Notes under the pieces: generated by a model
What the model was told of the DNA's origin: nothing
Database searches by the model: none
What the model saw: the letters and a program-made list of their open reading frames with translations, nothing else
In this document: piece after piece, positions 24,001 to 31,593 of the stretch
Layout: every line of letters starts with the position of its first letter
How positions within the stretch are numbered: the first letter of the stretch is position 1
Source of the DNA: Pseudomaricurvus hydrocarbonicus
GTDB taxonomy: Bacteria > Pseudomonadota > Gammaproteobacteria > Pseudomonadales > Cellvibrionaceae
Length of the DNA: 34,596 nucleotides
Assembly (NCBI RefSeq): GCF_011602365.1
Contig: NZ_JAAONZ010000029.1
Span: 1 to 34,596, forward strand
Direction of reading: 5' to 3'
Program-made: the position numbers and the translations under genes

Positions 24001-25131
24001 TTACTTTGGCGAGACGGCCGCGCCGCCCTCCAGGCTGTAGAGCAGCTCTTTGTTGAACTCCTGCAGTTTGTCCAGCTCGCCCCGACGCACCCGCTGTGGC
24101 CAGTCGGCGTTGGCAATCAGCGCGCGGCCGACGGCCACCAGGTCGAATTCGTGCTGGTTCATGCGCTCAAACAGCGGCTCCAGGCTGTGGCTGGGGCTGG
24201 CGTTTTCAAAGCCGTTGTCGGCCACCAGAAAATCCCGGTCCAGGCCGACACTGCCCACCGCAATGGCGGGTTTGCCGCTGAGCTTCTGGGTCCAGCCGGC
24301 CAGATTCAGCGGGCTGCCGTCAAACTCTGGCTCCCAGAAGCGGCGCACCGAGCAGTGGTAGATGTCGACACCGGCGTCGGTTAAGGGGGCGAGGAAGTCC
24401 GCCAACTGCTCGGGGGTGTCCACCAGGCGCGCCGCGTATTGCTGTTGCTTGAACTGGGAAAATCGGAAAATGATCGGGAAATCGGGCCCCACCGCGGCGC
24501 GCACGGCGGTGATCAGTTCAATGGCAAAGCGCGAGCGCTGTCGCAGGTAGCCGCCGTACTCATCCTCGCGGGTGTTGGTCTGGTCCCAGAAAAACTGATC
24601 GATCAGGTAGCCGTGGGCACCGTGCAGTTCAATGGCGTCCATGCCAATGGCTTTGGCGTCGGCGGCGGCCTGGGCAAAGGCGGCGATGACCTCGTCAATG
24701 TCCGCCTGGCTCATGCTGTGGCCGGAGACCACGCCGGGCATGGAGATGCCCGACGGGCTGTAACCGGGGGTGTCGCCGCCGGGTTCGCAACCGGCCTCCC
24801 GCACGGCGCCCACATGCCACAGCTGGGGGGCAATCTTGCCGCCTTCGGCGTGAACCGCCTCCACCACCCGCCGCCAGCCGGCGAGGGCGTCGGCGCCAAA
24901 AAAATTGGGCACATCGGCAAACCCGTGGGCGGCGATGTGGTTGACACAGGTGCCCTCGGTGATGATCAGGCCCACCCCGCCGGCGGCGCGACGGCGGTAG
25001 TATTCCACTACCCGTTCGTTGGGCACATTACCGGGGCAGGCACTGCGGGTCATGGGGGCCATGACCACCCGATTGGGCAGCTGCAGTTTATCGCAAGCAA
25101 AGGGGCGAAACAGACAATCGGCGGATGGCAT
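24001..25131 (-). CDS. Old Yellow Enzyme family NADH:flavin oxidoreductase
   Basis: This FMN-dependent ene-reductase has 376 residues in a single TIM barrel. The N-terminal LPNRVVMAPMTRS, then GGVGLIITEGT, PQLWHVGA and the substrate-binding pair His170/His173 in ELHGAHGYLIDQFFW are standard. Further on are RFSQFKQQ, with the FMN-contact Arg, and the late FMN-phosphate segment VAVGRALIANADWP. Members reduce activated double bonds of unsaturated carbonyls and nitro compounds. GAGGA lies 7 nt before the ATG at 25131; a GTG one codon earlier is possible. It follows the DUF1330 and MarR genes on the same strand, so electrophile-responsive control by the MarR protein is likely. A bidirectional terminator lies beyond its stop. 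Confidence 0.93.
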   Translation of the reverse strand: MPSADCLFRPFACDKLQLPNRVVMAPMTRSACPGNVPNERVVEYYRRRAAGGVGLIITEGTCVNHIAAHGFADVPNFFGADALAGWRRVVEAVHAEGGKIAPQLWHVGAVREAGCEPGGDTPGYSPSGISMPGVVSGHSMSQADIDEVIAAFAQAAADAKAIGMDAIELHGAHGYLIDQFFWDQTNTREDEYGGYLRQRSRFAIELITAVRAAVGPDFPIIFRFSQFKQQQYAARLVDTPEQLADFLAPLTDAGVDIYHCSVRRFWEPEFDGSPLNLAGWTQKLSGKPAIAVGSVGLDRDFLVADNGFENASPSHSLEPLFERMNQHEFDLVAVGRALIANADWPQRVRRGELDKLQEFNKELLYSLEGGAAVSPK

Positions 25132-25187
25132 CACGGGTTCCTCTATCGATCAGGTGGCAGTGGCAGGCAAGGTGAACAAGTCCGTGC

Positions 25188-25478
25188 TTACAGACTTTCC
25201 ACGATAAACGCCCGATGCTTGGCGGCCCGCAGGCGATAGGGCAGGACCTTCTGATACTCACCGCTGTGATACCAGTCGTGGGCTTGCTGCATGCTGGCAA
25301 ACTCCATCATCACCATGCCGTCGGGGGCCTCACCCTCCAGGGCTTCCAGCGCACCGTAGATCACTTTGGGCAGGGGCTTGATGTCGGTGTGCATTTGGCG
25401 AGTCAGGGTCTGGTATTGCGTCATGGCATCCGCATCCTGGATCGGTTCTTCGCGCATCACAATCATGTAGGCCGGCAT
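25188..25478 (-). CDS. DUF1330 domain-containing protein
   Basis: This small protein of 96 residues is of the DUF1330 ferredoxin-like (dimeric alpha-beta barrel) type. The whole chain fits: an N-terminal strand MPAYMIVMREEP, the helix DADAMTQYQTLTRQM, then the strand IYGALEALEG and the signature MVMMEFASMQQAHDWYHSGEYQKVLPYRLRA split over residues 55-85. Function is not established for the family. It sits 56 bp upstream of the Old Yellow Enzyme gene and downstream of the MarR gene, all on the minus strand, so it probably belongs to the same stress-response transcript. AGGAA near 25485 precedes the start. Confidence 0.85.
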   Translation of the reverse strand: MPAYMIVMREEPIQDADAMTQYQTLTRQMHTDIKPLPKVIYGALEALEGEAPDGMVMMEFASMQQAHDWYHSGEYQKVLPYRLRAAKHRAFIVESL

Positions 25479-25606
25479 GGCTCTTCCTCGTTGTTATTCG
25501 GGTTCAGCGGTTATCGCTTTGTATCACCTGGTTTGGGAGACCATTATTCTAGGAGGAATCGCAAAAAGGGCTCAAGCGGCTATTGTTTAGCCCCCTAACA
25601 GAACGA

Positions 25607-26134
25607 TCAGGATGGGCCGCGCCCGGCGGACAGGGCAAAGCGATCCAGCTGGTTGTGCAGATCCCCCATGATGCGCACCAGATGGGCTTTATCGGTCTCC
25701 GGTAACTGGTGAAAGCACTGCACAAAGTGGCAGCCGCTGCTGATGTCGAGGCTGGTGCTTTTGAGAACCGAGATACCTTTGTCGGTCAGCTCAAGCGTAA
25801 AAGAACGGCGATCGTCCGGGTTGGGGGATCTTCGTAACAAGCCACTTTCCTGAAGTTTTTTGATGCGGGTGGACAACACGGCGTTGGAGACGTTGAGCCA
25901 CTGCGCGAGGTCGGTGGCCCGGTGCTGTTGCGGGCCGTCGGTCATGATGGCACCCAGCAAGTGAAAATCGGCAATGCTGATGCCGTGCGGACGGCAGATC
26001 TGCTCCAGATCGGTGTCGAGCAGGTGTCCGACTTTGAAGGTGTGCCAAATGGCCGGGAAGAAACTGACATCAAAGTCACGCTCGGCGTAAAACGCGGTGG
26101 CTTGTTGCTGTAGATCAACCGGGCGTTTTGACAT
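25607..26134 (-). CDS. MarR-family transcriptional regulator
   Basis: This winged helix-turn-helix regulator has 175 residues. The DNA-binding part covers about 55-120: FHLLGAIM, the recognition region ATDLAQWLNVSNAVLSTRIKKLQESGLL and the wing PDDRRSFTLELTDKG. Cys47, Cys135 and Cys140 are candidate thiol sensors, though not at the classical OhrR position. AAGAGG lies 6 nt before the ATG at 26134. An upstream ATG at 26197 would add 21 residues but lacks a ribosome binding site and covers the probable operator. It is divergent from osmC and lies upstream of the DUF1330 and Old Yellow Enzyme genes, so it is a good candidate repressor of both units. Confidence 0.9.
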   Translation of the reverse strand: MSKRPVDLQQQATAFYAERDFDVSFFPAIWHTFKVGHLLDTDLEQICRPHGISIADFHLLGAIMTDGPQQHRATDLAQWLNVSNAVLSTRIKKLQESGLLRRSPNPDDRRSFTLELTDKGISVLKSTSLDISSGCHFVQCFHQLPETDKAHLVRIMGDLHNQLDRFALSAGRGPS

Positions 26135-26150
26135 GGGGAGCCTCTTAGTG

Positions 26151-26171
26151 GGTACGACTGTTTGGTACGAC
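26151..26171. promoter_or_regulatory. GGTACGAC direct repeat in the marR leader region
   Basis: GGTACGAC occurs at 26151-26158 and 26164-26171, 13 bp apart, just upstream of the MarR start and facing the divergent osmC gene. It is a possible operator, although MarR sites are usually palindromic. Confidence 0.3.
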
Positions 26172-26370
26172 GGTATTGTGGCAATGGGCCTGCTCAAGGC
26201 CAGGGCACAGGCCTTGTAAATGGACGCTCTGCAGGATGGTTGTACATGGGTGTTGGACAGACTCGACAGTATACCCGAGAATGCGGGTTTATTATGCCTG
26301 CCAGCGTAGCGCGGCTGTTTGCCGGTGAGTGTGGGTGGGGTCTTCGTCGTCAGGATATAAAGGTGTTTTT

Positions 26371-26811
26371 ATGCAGCAACTTCCTCATCAATACAAGGTC
26401 AAGGTCGAGGGGCAACCGGAAGGCTCACTGGCCACGTCGGCAAAAGCGTTACCGGTCATTCAGGTCGCCCCGCCGGAAGAATTTGGCGGCCCTGGCGATC
26501 AGTGGTCACCGGAGGAATTGCTCATGGCGTCGCTGGCCGATTGTCTGGTGCTGTCGTTCAAATCTATTGCGAGAGCGTCGAGACTGGAATGGAGCGCCAT
26601 TGAGTGTGAGTCAGACGGCAAGCTGGAAAAAGTGGGTAGCAAGGTTCAGTTTACCGATGTGCTGTCGACGGTCCGGCTCACCATCCCCGCCAGTGCGAGT
26701 CAGGAAAAAGCCGAAAAGCTGCTGCACAAGGCCGAAGAAACCTGCTTTATCAGCAACTCCCTCGCCTGTGAAACCCGCCTTGCCTGCGAGATCGTCGTGG
26801 CCGGCGATTGA
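26371..26811 (+). CDS. OsmC family protein
   Basis: This 146-residue member of the OsmC/Ohr family of thiol-dependent hydroperoxide reductases has the two conserved cysteines: Cys58 in SLADCLVLSF and Cys125 in EETCFISNSL. The N-terminal strands and WSPEELLMASLADC are typical. Its residues favour the OsmC/YhfA-like branch over Ohr. AAGG about 9 nt upstream supports the ATG at 26371. An earlier in-frame GTG at 26329 would add 14 residues of poor quality. It is divergent from the marR gene across 236 bp and converges on the NRAMP gene. With the Old Yellow Enzyme it suggests a response to organic peroxides or electrophiles. Confidence 0.9.
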   Translation: MQQLPHQYKVKVEGQPEGSLATSAKALPVIQVAPPEEFGGPGDQWSPEELLMASLADCLVLSFKSIARASRLEWSAIECESDGKLEKVGSKVQFTDVLSTVRLTIPASASQEKAEKLLHKAEETCFISNSLACETRLACEIVVAGD

Positions 26812-26893
26812 CTCTTGCCCTGCCTCGCCCAGCCTCAACCAAAATCGCTGGGGCTGCTCTCCGCCTGAAATGGCCGCCGTTCGCTGTTGAGAC

Positions 26894-28111
26894 CTAGCCT
26901 GGCAGCAGCTGCCACAATTTAAAGCCGCTGAGCCCGGTCACAATCAGGATCACCAACACGCCAATGACGTTGTGCCACCAGCGGTTGCGGTAGTCGCCGA
27001 GCAGGTCCTGACGGTTCATCACCACCAGTAAAAAGATGGCGATGATGGGCAACAGAAAGCCGTTGGCGGCCTGGGCAAAAATAATGGCCGCAATCGGTCG
27101 GGTGCCGGTGGCCGCAGCGATGGCGCCGGCGGCCAGCACACTGATCCATACGGCTTTAAAATGGCGCTGGTGCAACTGTGCGGGCCAGCCCATGGCGCCG
27201 CACACGGCATAGGCCGCCGCCAGTGGAGACGTAATGGCGCTGGTTAAACCCGCGGCAAACAGCCCGGCGGCAAAAAAGTAATCGGCTGCGGGCCCCAGCA
27301 CCGGTTGCAGTTGTTGGGCAATGGTTGCCGACGAAAACGCGGTGTCGGTGCCCCAAAAGGTGGCGGCGGCGGTGGACACAATCGCCAGGGTAATCAGCCC
27401 GCCGAGGCTGACGGACAGGCCGGTATCCCAGCGCGATTCCGTCAATGCGGTGCGCATGTTGGCCGGCTGGGCCGGATCGGCCTCGGGCCATTTTTCGCGC
27501 ACCGAACTGGAGTGCAGAAACAGGTTGTACGGCACCACCGTGGTGCCAATCAGTGCCATCACGGTGAGCAGTGACCCCTGTGGCAACGACGGTACCAGCA
27601 GGCCTTTGAGAATGTCGCCGAGGTCGGGTTGCAAGGCGAACATGGTGGCAACAAACACCAGACTCATGACCACCACCAGCACAATCAGCGCTCGTTCAAT
27701 GATTCGGTAGCGGCCACTGATCAGTAACGCCATGGCGATGAAAGCACTGATGATGGCCCAGAGCGGGCGGGGAATGGGGGTGACGTTGGCCAGTGCCATG
27801 GAGGTGCCGGAGATGTTCCCCGACTCGTAGGCGGCGTTGCCAAAACCGATCGCCGCCACCACCAGAATGACCGCCAGACGGCTGAACAGCGGATTGGCGA
27901 AGGTGGTGCGCAGCGCCTGCGCCAACCCCTGTCCGCTGACCAGTCCCAGGCGGGCCGCCATTTCCTGCAGGACCATGGTGGCGACGATGGAAAATAACAG
28001 GGCCCACAGCAGCGCAAAGCCGTACTGGGCTCCGGCGTTGCTGGCGGTGGTTACGGTTCCCGGGCCGATAAAGGCGGCCATGACCAACAATCCAGGTCCA
28101 AATTTTCTCAT
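26894..28111 (-). CDS. NRAMP-family transporter with atypical metal site
   Basis: This inner-membrane protein of 405 residues has about 11 helices and the NRAMP fold pattern. The first helix carries GPGTVTTASNAGA (16-28), where canonical manganese/iron NRAMPs have DPGN. The sixth carries VVPYNLFLHSSS (192-203), where the canonical motif is MPHN with a metal-binding methionine. Thus the Asp, Asn and Met metal ligands appear replaced (Gly16, Thr19, Tyr195), while the helix breaks and surrounding glycines remain. Such divergent members exist, including magnesium and aluminium transporters, so the substrate may not be manganese. The gene is divergent from the fatty acid hydroxylase gene. GGAAG precedes the ATG at 28111. 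Confidence 0.88.
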   Translation of the reverse strand: MRKFGPGLLVMAAFIGPGTVTTASNAGAQYGFALLWALLFSIVATMVLQEMAARLGLVSGQGLAQALRTTFANPLFSRLAVILVVAAIGFGNAAYESGNISGTSMALANVTPIPRPLWAIISAFIAMALLISGRYRIIERALIVLVVVMSLVFVATMFALQPDLGDILKGLLVPSLPQGSLLTVMALIGTTVVPYNLFLHSSSVREKWPEADPAQPANMRTALTESRWDTGLSVSLGGLITLAIVSTAAATFWGTDTAFSSATIAQQLQPVLGPAADYFFAAGLFAAGLTSAITSPLAAAYAVCGAMGWPAQLHQRHFKAVWISVLAAGAIAAATGTRPIAAIIFAQAANGFLLPIIAIFLLVVMNRQDLLGDYRNRWWHNVIGVLVILIVTGLSGFKLWQLLPG

Positions 28112-28334
28112 GCTGCTTCCTTGTTTGTGCGCGCAGATATCAAGAGCCCGTGGTGGCAGGTCTCAATAGCAGTGGGCGGTTAAAGCATTCTATAATCAGC
28201 GCTCCGCCGATGGCCAATGCTGTCTGACATTTTAATGGCGGTACGTGTACTGGGCGGATCTGTTTATTTCGACAGGATCTGTTCATGCCGGCCAAAGGCA
28301 CGACGAATAAGGAAACGAAGAGAAAAGGAAGGGC

Positions 28335-29483
28335 ATGAATAGCGACTCTCAGTATCAATATCAGGATCGCGTGGTGAAGCTCGATCCGCGCAAGCAGTTC
28401 CGCCTCGGTGAAGGCAAAATCAGCGGCTACAGTTCGGTGGGGTTGGGTGTGTTAAGCCTGCTGGCGGTGCTGGCCTATTTGTTTCCGGCGTACCTGACAA
28501 CCTATGAGTTGCGTCAAGTGTACGACGCCGACACGTTACAGCACCTGCTAAAGTACGGCATGTACTTTTCGCTTTTCTTTGGCGTGCTGACCCTGGTGTT
28601 GGGGCGTTACCGGCGCCTGGGGTCTGCGGGCATTGTGCTGACCCTCATCGCGTTTGCCTTGGGTGGCTACACCATTCCAACAGGACCGGTGGAAGCGCGG
28701 CGTTTATCCCTGGGGGTGGACTGGCTGATCCTGGCGTTTTTGGGTTCGGTGTTTATTTTTATGACTCTGGAGAAGCTTTACCCCAAGTACAGGGACCAGG
28801 TCATTTTACGCAGTGAATGGAGTCTGGATTTACTGTATTTTTGTCTCAATCATCTGGCGATCTCTGCCATCCTGATTTACGGCAACTATCATGCTTCGCA
28901 TTTTGACTGGGCGGTGAGCGATTCACTGCAAGCCATGATTCGTGCGACACCGTTGTGGCTTCAGGTCATCGCCGTGATTCTCTGTGCGGATTTTGTTCTG
29001 TATTGGGAGCACCGTCTGTATCACGAGGTTAACCTGCTCTGGCCCGTGCACGCGGTGCATCATTCGGTGGAAAGCCTGGATTGGCTGGCCGGCTCGCGCG
29101 GGCATTTTTTGCAGGTGTTCTCGGAGCGGGCGATGGTCATGGTGCCCTTGTACCTGCTCGGGATGGATCAGGCCGCGCTGAACATTTACGTGGCTTTTGC
29201 GGCATTGCAGGCAGTGCTCATTCATTGCAATGTCAATTTCTCGTTTGGGTTTTTGAAGTACGTGTTTGTTACACCGCAATTTCATCACTGGCACCACAGT
29301 TCGGAGCAGCCGGCCATCGACACCAATTATTCCGCACACACTGTGGTGTTCGACTGGCTGTTTAACACGTATCACCTGCCGGGGGATCGCTGGCCAGCAA
29401 CCTACGGCACGACGAAACCTTTGCCCGATTCCTTCATCGGACAAACGCTGTACCCGCTCCGGGTTCTGCTGAAAAAAGAGTAA
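28335..29483 (+). CDS. Sterol desaturase / fatty acid hydroxylase superfamily protein
   Basis: This membrane-bound di-iron enzyme has 382 residues. The three histidine clusters that bind the iron pair are present: H226-RLY-H230, H239-AVHH243 and H317-HWHH321. About seven hydrophobic helices are spread over residues 33-300, with two or three more N-terminal helices than minimal members. The family hydroxylates or desaturates lipid chains or sterols. GGAAGGG directly before the ATG at 28335 is a good ribosome binding site. The first 30 residues are charged and cytosolic. The gene is divergent from the NRAMP gene. The substrate is unknown; a membrane-lipid modification is the simplest guess. Confidence 0.92.
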   Translation: MNSDSQYQYQDRVVKLDPRKQFRLGEGKISGYSSVGLGVLSLLAVLAYLFPAYLTTYELRQVYDADTLQHLLKYGMYFSLFFGVLTLVLGRYRRLGSAGIVLTLIAFALGGYTIPTGPVEARRLSLGVDWLILAFLGSVFIFMTLEKLYPKYRDQVILRSEWSLDLLYFCLNHLAISAILIYGNYHASHFDWAVSDSLQAMIRATPLWLQVIAVILCADFVLYWEHRLYHEVNLLWPVHAVHHSVESLDWLAGSRGHFLQVFSERAMVMVPLYLLGMDQAALNIYVAFAALQAVLIHCNVNFSFGFLKYVFVTPQFHHWHHSSEQPAIDTNYSAHTVVFDWLFNTYHLPGDRWPATYGTTKPLPDSFIGQTLYPLRVLLKKE

Positions 29484-29576
29484 ACTTTGCAGAAATCATT
29501 CTTTGTCAAAAAGAAAAAAGTCACAGCGGATAAAAAGAAATACAGCATTGAAATCAACACAATAAACACTGCAAGA

Positions 29577-29605
29577 GTGGCTGATGTTGACTGAACATCA
29601 GCCAC
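29577..29605. other. Perfect 12-bp hairpin between the fatty acid hydroxylase and mscS-like genes
   Basis: GTGGCTGATGTT (29577-29588) pairs perfectly with AACATCAGCCAC (29594-29605) around a 5-nt loop. No T tract follows on either strand, so it may be a factor-dependent terminator, RNA-stability element or protein site. Confidence 0.6.
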
Positions 29606-29662
29606 GCTTCACTGTAACCATCACGTCCAAATCCGAGACGGCTCAATAAGGAATCTCTTTCG

Positions 29663-30172
29663 ATGACCAACAATATTGCTTCTGCGTTATTCATACTGGG
29701 CCTGTTTTTTCTGGGGGCCATGGTGTTCGACAAGGTCCTGAAAAAGATTGCCGGGCGCTACGATGCCAGTGCCTCGGAGTCCTTCCGCTTGATCTCCAAC
29801 TCCCAGAAAGCGGTTTTAATTTTCATCGGCTGTGTGTTGGCACTGTCCAAACTGGGGTTTGATGTCTCGGCGCTGGTGGCGGGTCTGGGGCTGACAGGGT
29901 TTGCGATGGGGCTGGCGCTCAAGGATGCCATTTCCAATCTGGTGGCGGGCATTATGATTGTGGTCTACAAGCCAATTCAGTTGGGGGACCGGGTTGAGTT
30001 GGCCGGTGTGAAAGGCGCGGTGGTGGATTTGAATCTCAGGTACATCACGGTCAGAGCCGAAGACGTTGTGCACCTGGTGCCAAACTCGTTGTTGCTCAAT
30101 TCCAAAGTCAGCCTGATGGAGGACAAGCCGGAGGTGGGGATTGCCACCGACAGTGATACCGCAGCGTCATAG
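29663..30172 (+). CDS. Minimal MscS-like mechanosensitive channel
   Basis: This inner-membrane protein of 169 residues contains the MscS pore region. There is a short first helix (5-25), a second (50-68), and then the pore-lining GLGLTGFAMGLALKDAISNLVAGI, which leads into the beta domain YKPIQLGDRVELAGVKGAVVDLNLRYITVRAEDVVHLVPNS. MscS of E. coli has 286 residues; here the C-terminal alpha-beta vestibule is missing and the chain ends soon after the beta domain. The start is the ATG at 29663 with AAGGA about 9 nt upstream. Short MscS-like proteins exist in several bacteria. Whether this one forms a working channel is uncertain. Confidence 0.88.
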   Translation: MTNNIASALFILGLFFLGAMVFDKVLKKIAGRYDASASESFRLISNSQKAVLIFIGCVLALSKLGFDVSALVAGLGLTGFAMGLALKDAISNLVAGIMIVVYKPIQLGDRVELAGVKGAVVDLNLRYITVRAEDVVHLVPNSLLLNSKVSLMEDKPEVGIATDSDTAAS

Positions 30173-30317
30173 CGCGATACTGCAGCGAAATATACTGGGC
30201 AGCCAACGTTCTCTGAAAACTCTTCTATTATGGTTAGGCACTCGTCTTTTTTGTGTTTTGAGAGTCCCTTGAGTGACCCCTCGACAAAACGAACCCGTAA
30301 CAAATCAGGAGAACGGC

Positions 30318-30989
30318 ATGAAGAAAGTACTGATTTTGGTAACGAACCACGCGACTTTGGGTGAAACCGATGAAGAGAATGGCACCTTTGCGCCAGAACT
30401 GACCCACGCGTTACAGGTCATCTTGAAAGCCGGTCTGGGCTATGACATTGCGTCTATTCAGGGTGGCCCGGCACCTGTTTACGGTTTGGATATTGAGTGG
30501 GACTCGGTGAATAGCGAGATGTTGGCGGACAGCGAACTGCAGCACCGACTCAAAAACACGATACCCGCAGCGCAGTTGAATATGGATGATTACGCTGCCA
30601 TTTTTTATCCCGGAGGTTTTGGTCTGTTGTCCGACCTGGCCAGCAACGAAGCGGTCGCCAAGCTCAGTGCGCAACTCTATGAAAATGGTGGGGTAATCGC
30701 CGCGGTTTGTCATGGCCCGGCAGGCTTGCTGCCCATTACACTCAGTAATGGTGAAAAGTTGTTGGCCAATAAATCCGTGACCGGGTTTACCCGTGAAGAA
30801 GAAGTGGACTATGGCACCATCGACAAAATCCCGTATTTGCTGGAGGAATCTCTGACGCGTTCCGCGGCGCGTTATAGCAAGGTGCAGCCTTGGGGTGAGT
30901 TTGTGATTGAGGATGGTCGATTGATCACCGGCCAGAATCCGGCCAGTGCCCATGCTGTGGGTGAGGCCATTGTCCGACAATTAGGGTGA
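30318..30989 (+). CDS. DJ-1/PfpI family protein (type 1 glutamine amidotransferase-like, Hsp31-type)
   Basis: This 223-residue protein of the DJ-1/PfpI superfamily has the nucleophile elbow AAVCHGPAGLL with Cys131 and His132, and Glu27 (in FAPELTH) placed to activate the cysteine. FYPGGFGLLSDLASNE and the IEDGRLITGQNPASAHAVGEAIV ending fit the Hsp31/glyoxalase III-like subgroup with its GETDEENGTFAPEL N-terminus. Such proteins detoxify methylglyoxal or protect against carbonyl damage. AGGAGA (30307-30312) sets the ATG at 30318. A strong hairpin terminator lies downstream at 31067. Its presence near an Old Yellow Enzyme, OsmC and a tautomerase fits a carbonyl and electrophile theme. Confidence 0.92.
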   Translation: MKKVLILVTNHATLGETDEENGTFAPELTHALQVILKAGLGYDIASIQGGPAPVYGLDIEWDSVNSEMLADSELQHRLKNTIPAAQLNMDDYAAIFYPGGFGLLSDLASNEAVAKLSAQLYENGGVIAAVCHGPAGLLPITLSNGEKLLANKSVTGFTREEEVDYGTIDKIPYLLEESLTRSAARYSKVQPWGEFVIEDGRLITGQNPASAHAVGEAIVRQLG

Positions 30990-31066
30990 CGTCGCCGGAG
31001 TGAAACAGCCGGCGTGTGTCTGCGCAGCAATTCACTGCGTTCATAATGCTCAAACGTGAAATCCAA

Positions 31067-31120
31067 AAAAGACCAACGCGGCGGCATGAGGTGGGCAGCC
31101 GGGTTGGTCTTTTAGGTTTT
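31067..31120. terminator. Rho-independent terminator, probably bidirectional
   Basis: AAAAGACCAAC (31067-31077) pairs perfectly with GTTGGTCTTTT (31103-31113), with a further CGGC/GCCG stem in the loop. It is followed by AGGTTTTT and preceded by As. It lies between the convergent DJ-1-like and tautomerase genes. Confidence 0.85.
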
Positions 31121-31187
31121 TATCGTGGTTGTTTTACCGCTTGTTATCGCGCCTTTAGCGTTTTCCGGTTGCCTTAATCCGCTGGCG

Positions 31188-31412
31188 TTAAAGTGACCCG
31201 CCTTGCTGGATATGCCGCACGATGGCCGCATCCAGCACCTTCCCGCCGATACCCCATTGGCCTTCCGGCACTTCCTCAATTTTAACCCAGGTGACAGGAC
31301 GCAAGGCTTCGCCTTCGATCTCCACCATGGTGTCGGTGAGCCTGGCGATGATCTCGGCTTTTTGTTCGGCGTTAAAAACGTTTTCGATCAAGTTCACAGT
31401 AATCAGTGGCAT
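31188..31412 (-). CDS. 4-oxalocrotonate tautomerase family protein
   Basis: This small tautomerase of 74 residues begins MPLITVNLIENVF. After removal of Met the N-terminal proline is the catalytic base of this superfamily. AEQKAEIIARLTDTMVEIEG is the usual helix and VTWVKIEEVPEGQWGIGGK the usual hairpin with its substrate-binding aromatic. The ATG at 31412 is well placed behind CGGAGA. It converges on the DJ-1-like gene. Two palindromic sites at 31511-31549, about 100 bp upstream, suggest regulated expression. Homologues act on quinone- or oxalocrotonate-like compounds; the substrate here is unknown. Confidence 0.92.
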   Translation of the reverse strand: MPLITVNLIENVFNAEQKAEIIARLTDTMVEIEGEALRPVTWVKIEEVPEGQWGIGGKVLDAAIVRHIQQGGSL

Positions 31413-31510
31413 GAGATTTCTCCGGTGTGGCTTTATGTTTGGGTATCAAGGCGTGGTTACCTGATGTGTGTAGATTAGGAGAAACCGTGGTTGCCCACTA
31501 GTTGTGAAGG

Positions 31511-31549
31511 TGTAGTAACCAACTACAGATTGTGTAGTAACTAACTACA
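31511..31549. promoter_or_regulatory. Twin palindromic operators upstream of the tautomerase gene
   Basis: TGTAGTAACCAACTACA (31511-31527) and TGTAGTAACTAACTACA (31533-31549) are near-identical 17-bp palindromes with perfect TGTAGT/ACTACA arms, 22 bp apart centre to centre. They stand about 100 bp upstream of the tautomerase start and just beyond the stop of the dehydrogenase gene. GTAGT-N5-ACTAC type sites resemble those of HxlR-family redox and quinone regulators, but no such regulator gene is in the window. Confidence 0.75.
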
Positions 31550-31593
31550 CTTTAAGCCACGCGATTAATACGGAGGCTAACGAGCGCGGTGAT

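Noticed and set aside
29487-29594. 35-codon lysine-rich open frame beginning TTG after the fatty acid hydroxylase gene
   Set aside because: It has a rare start codon, a low-complexity Lys run and a stop inside the hairpin; there is no evidence it is translated beyond a weak purine stretch upstream.
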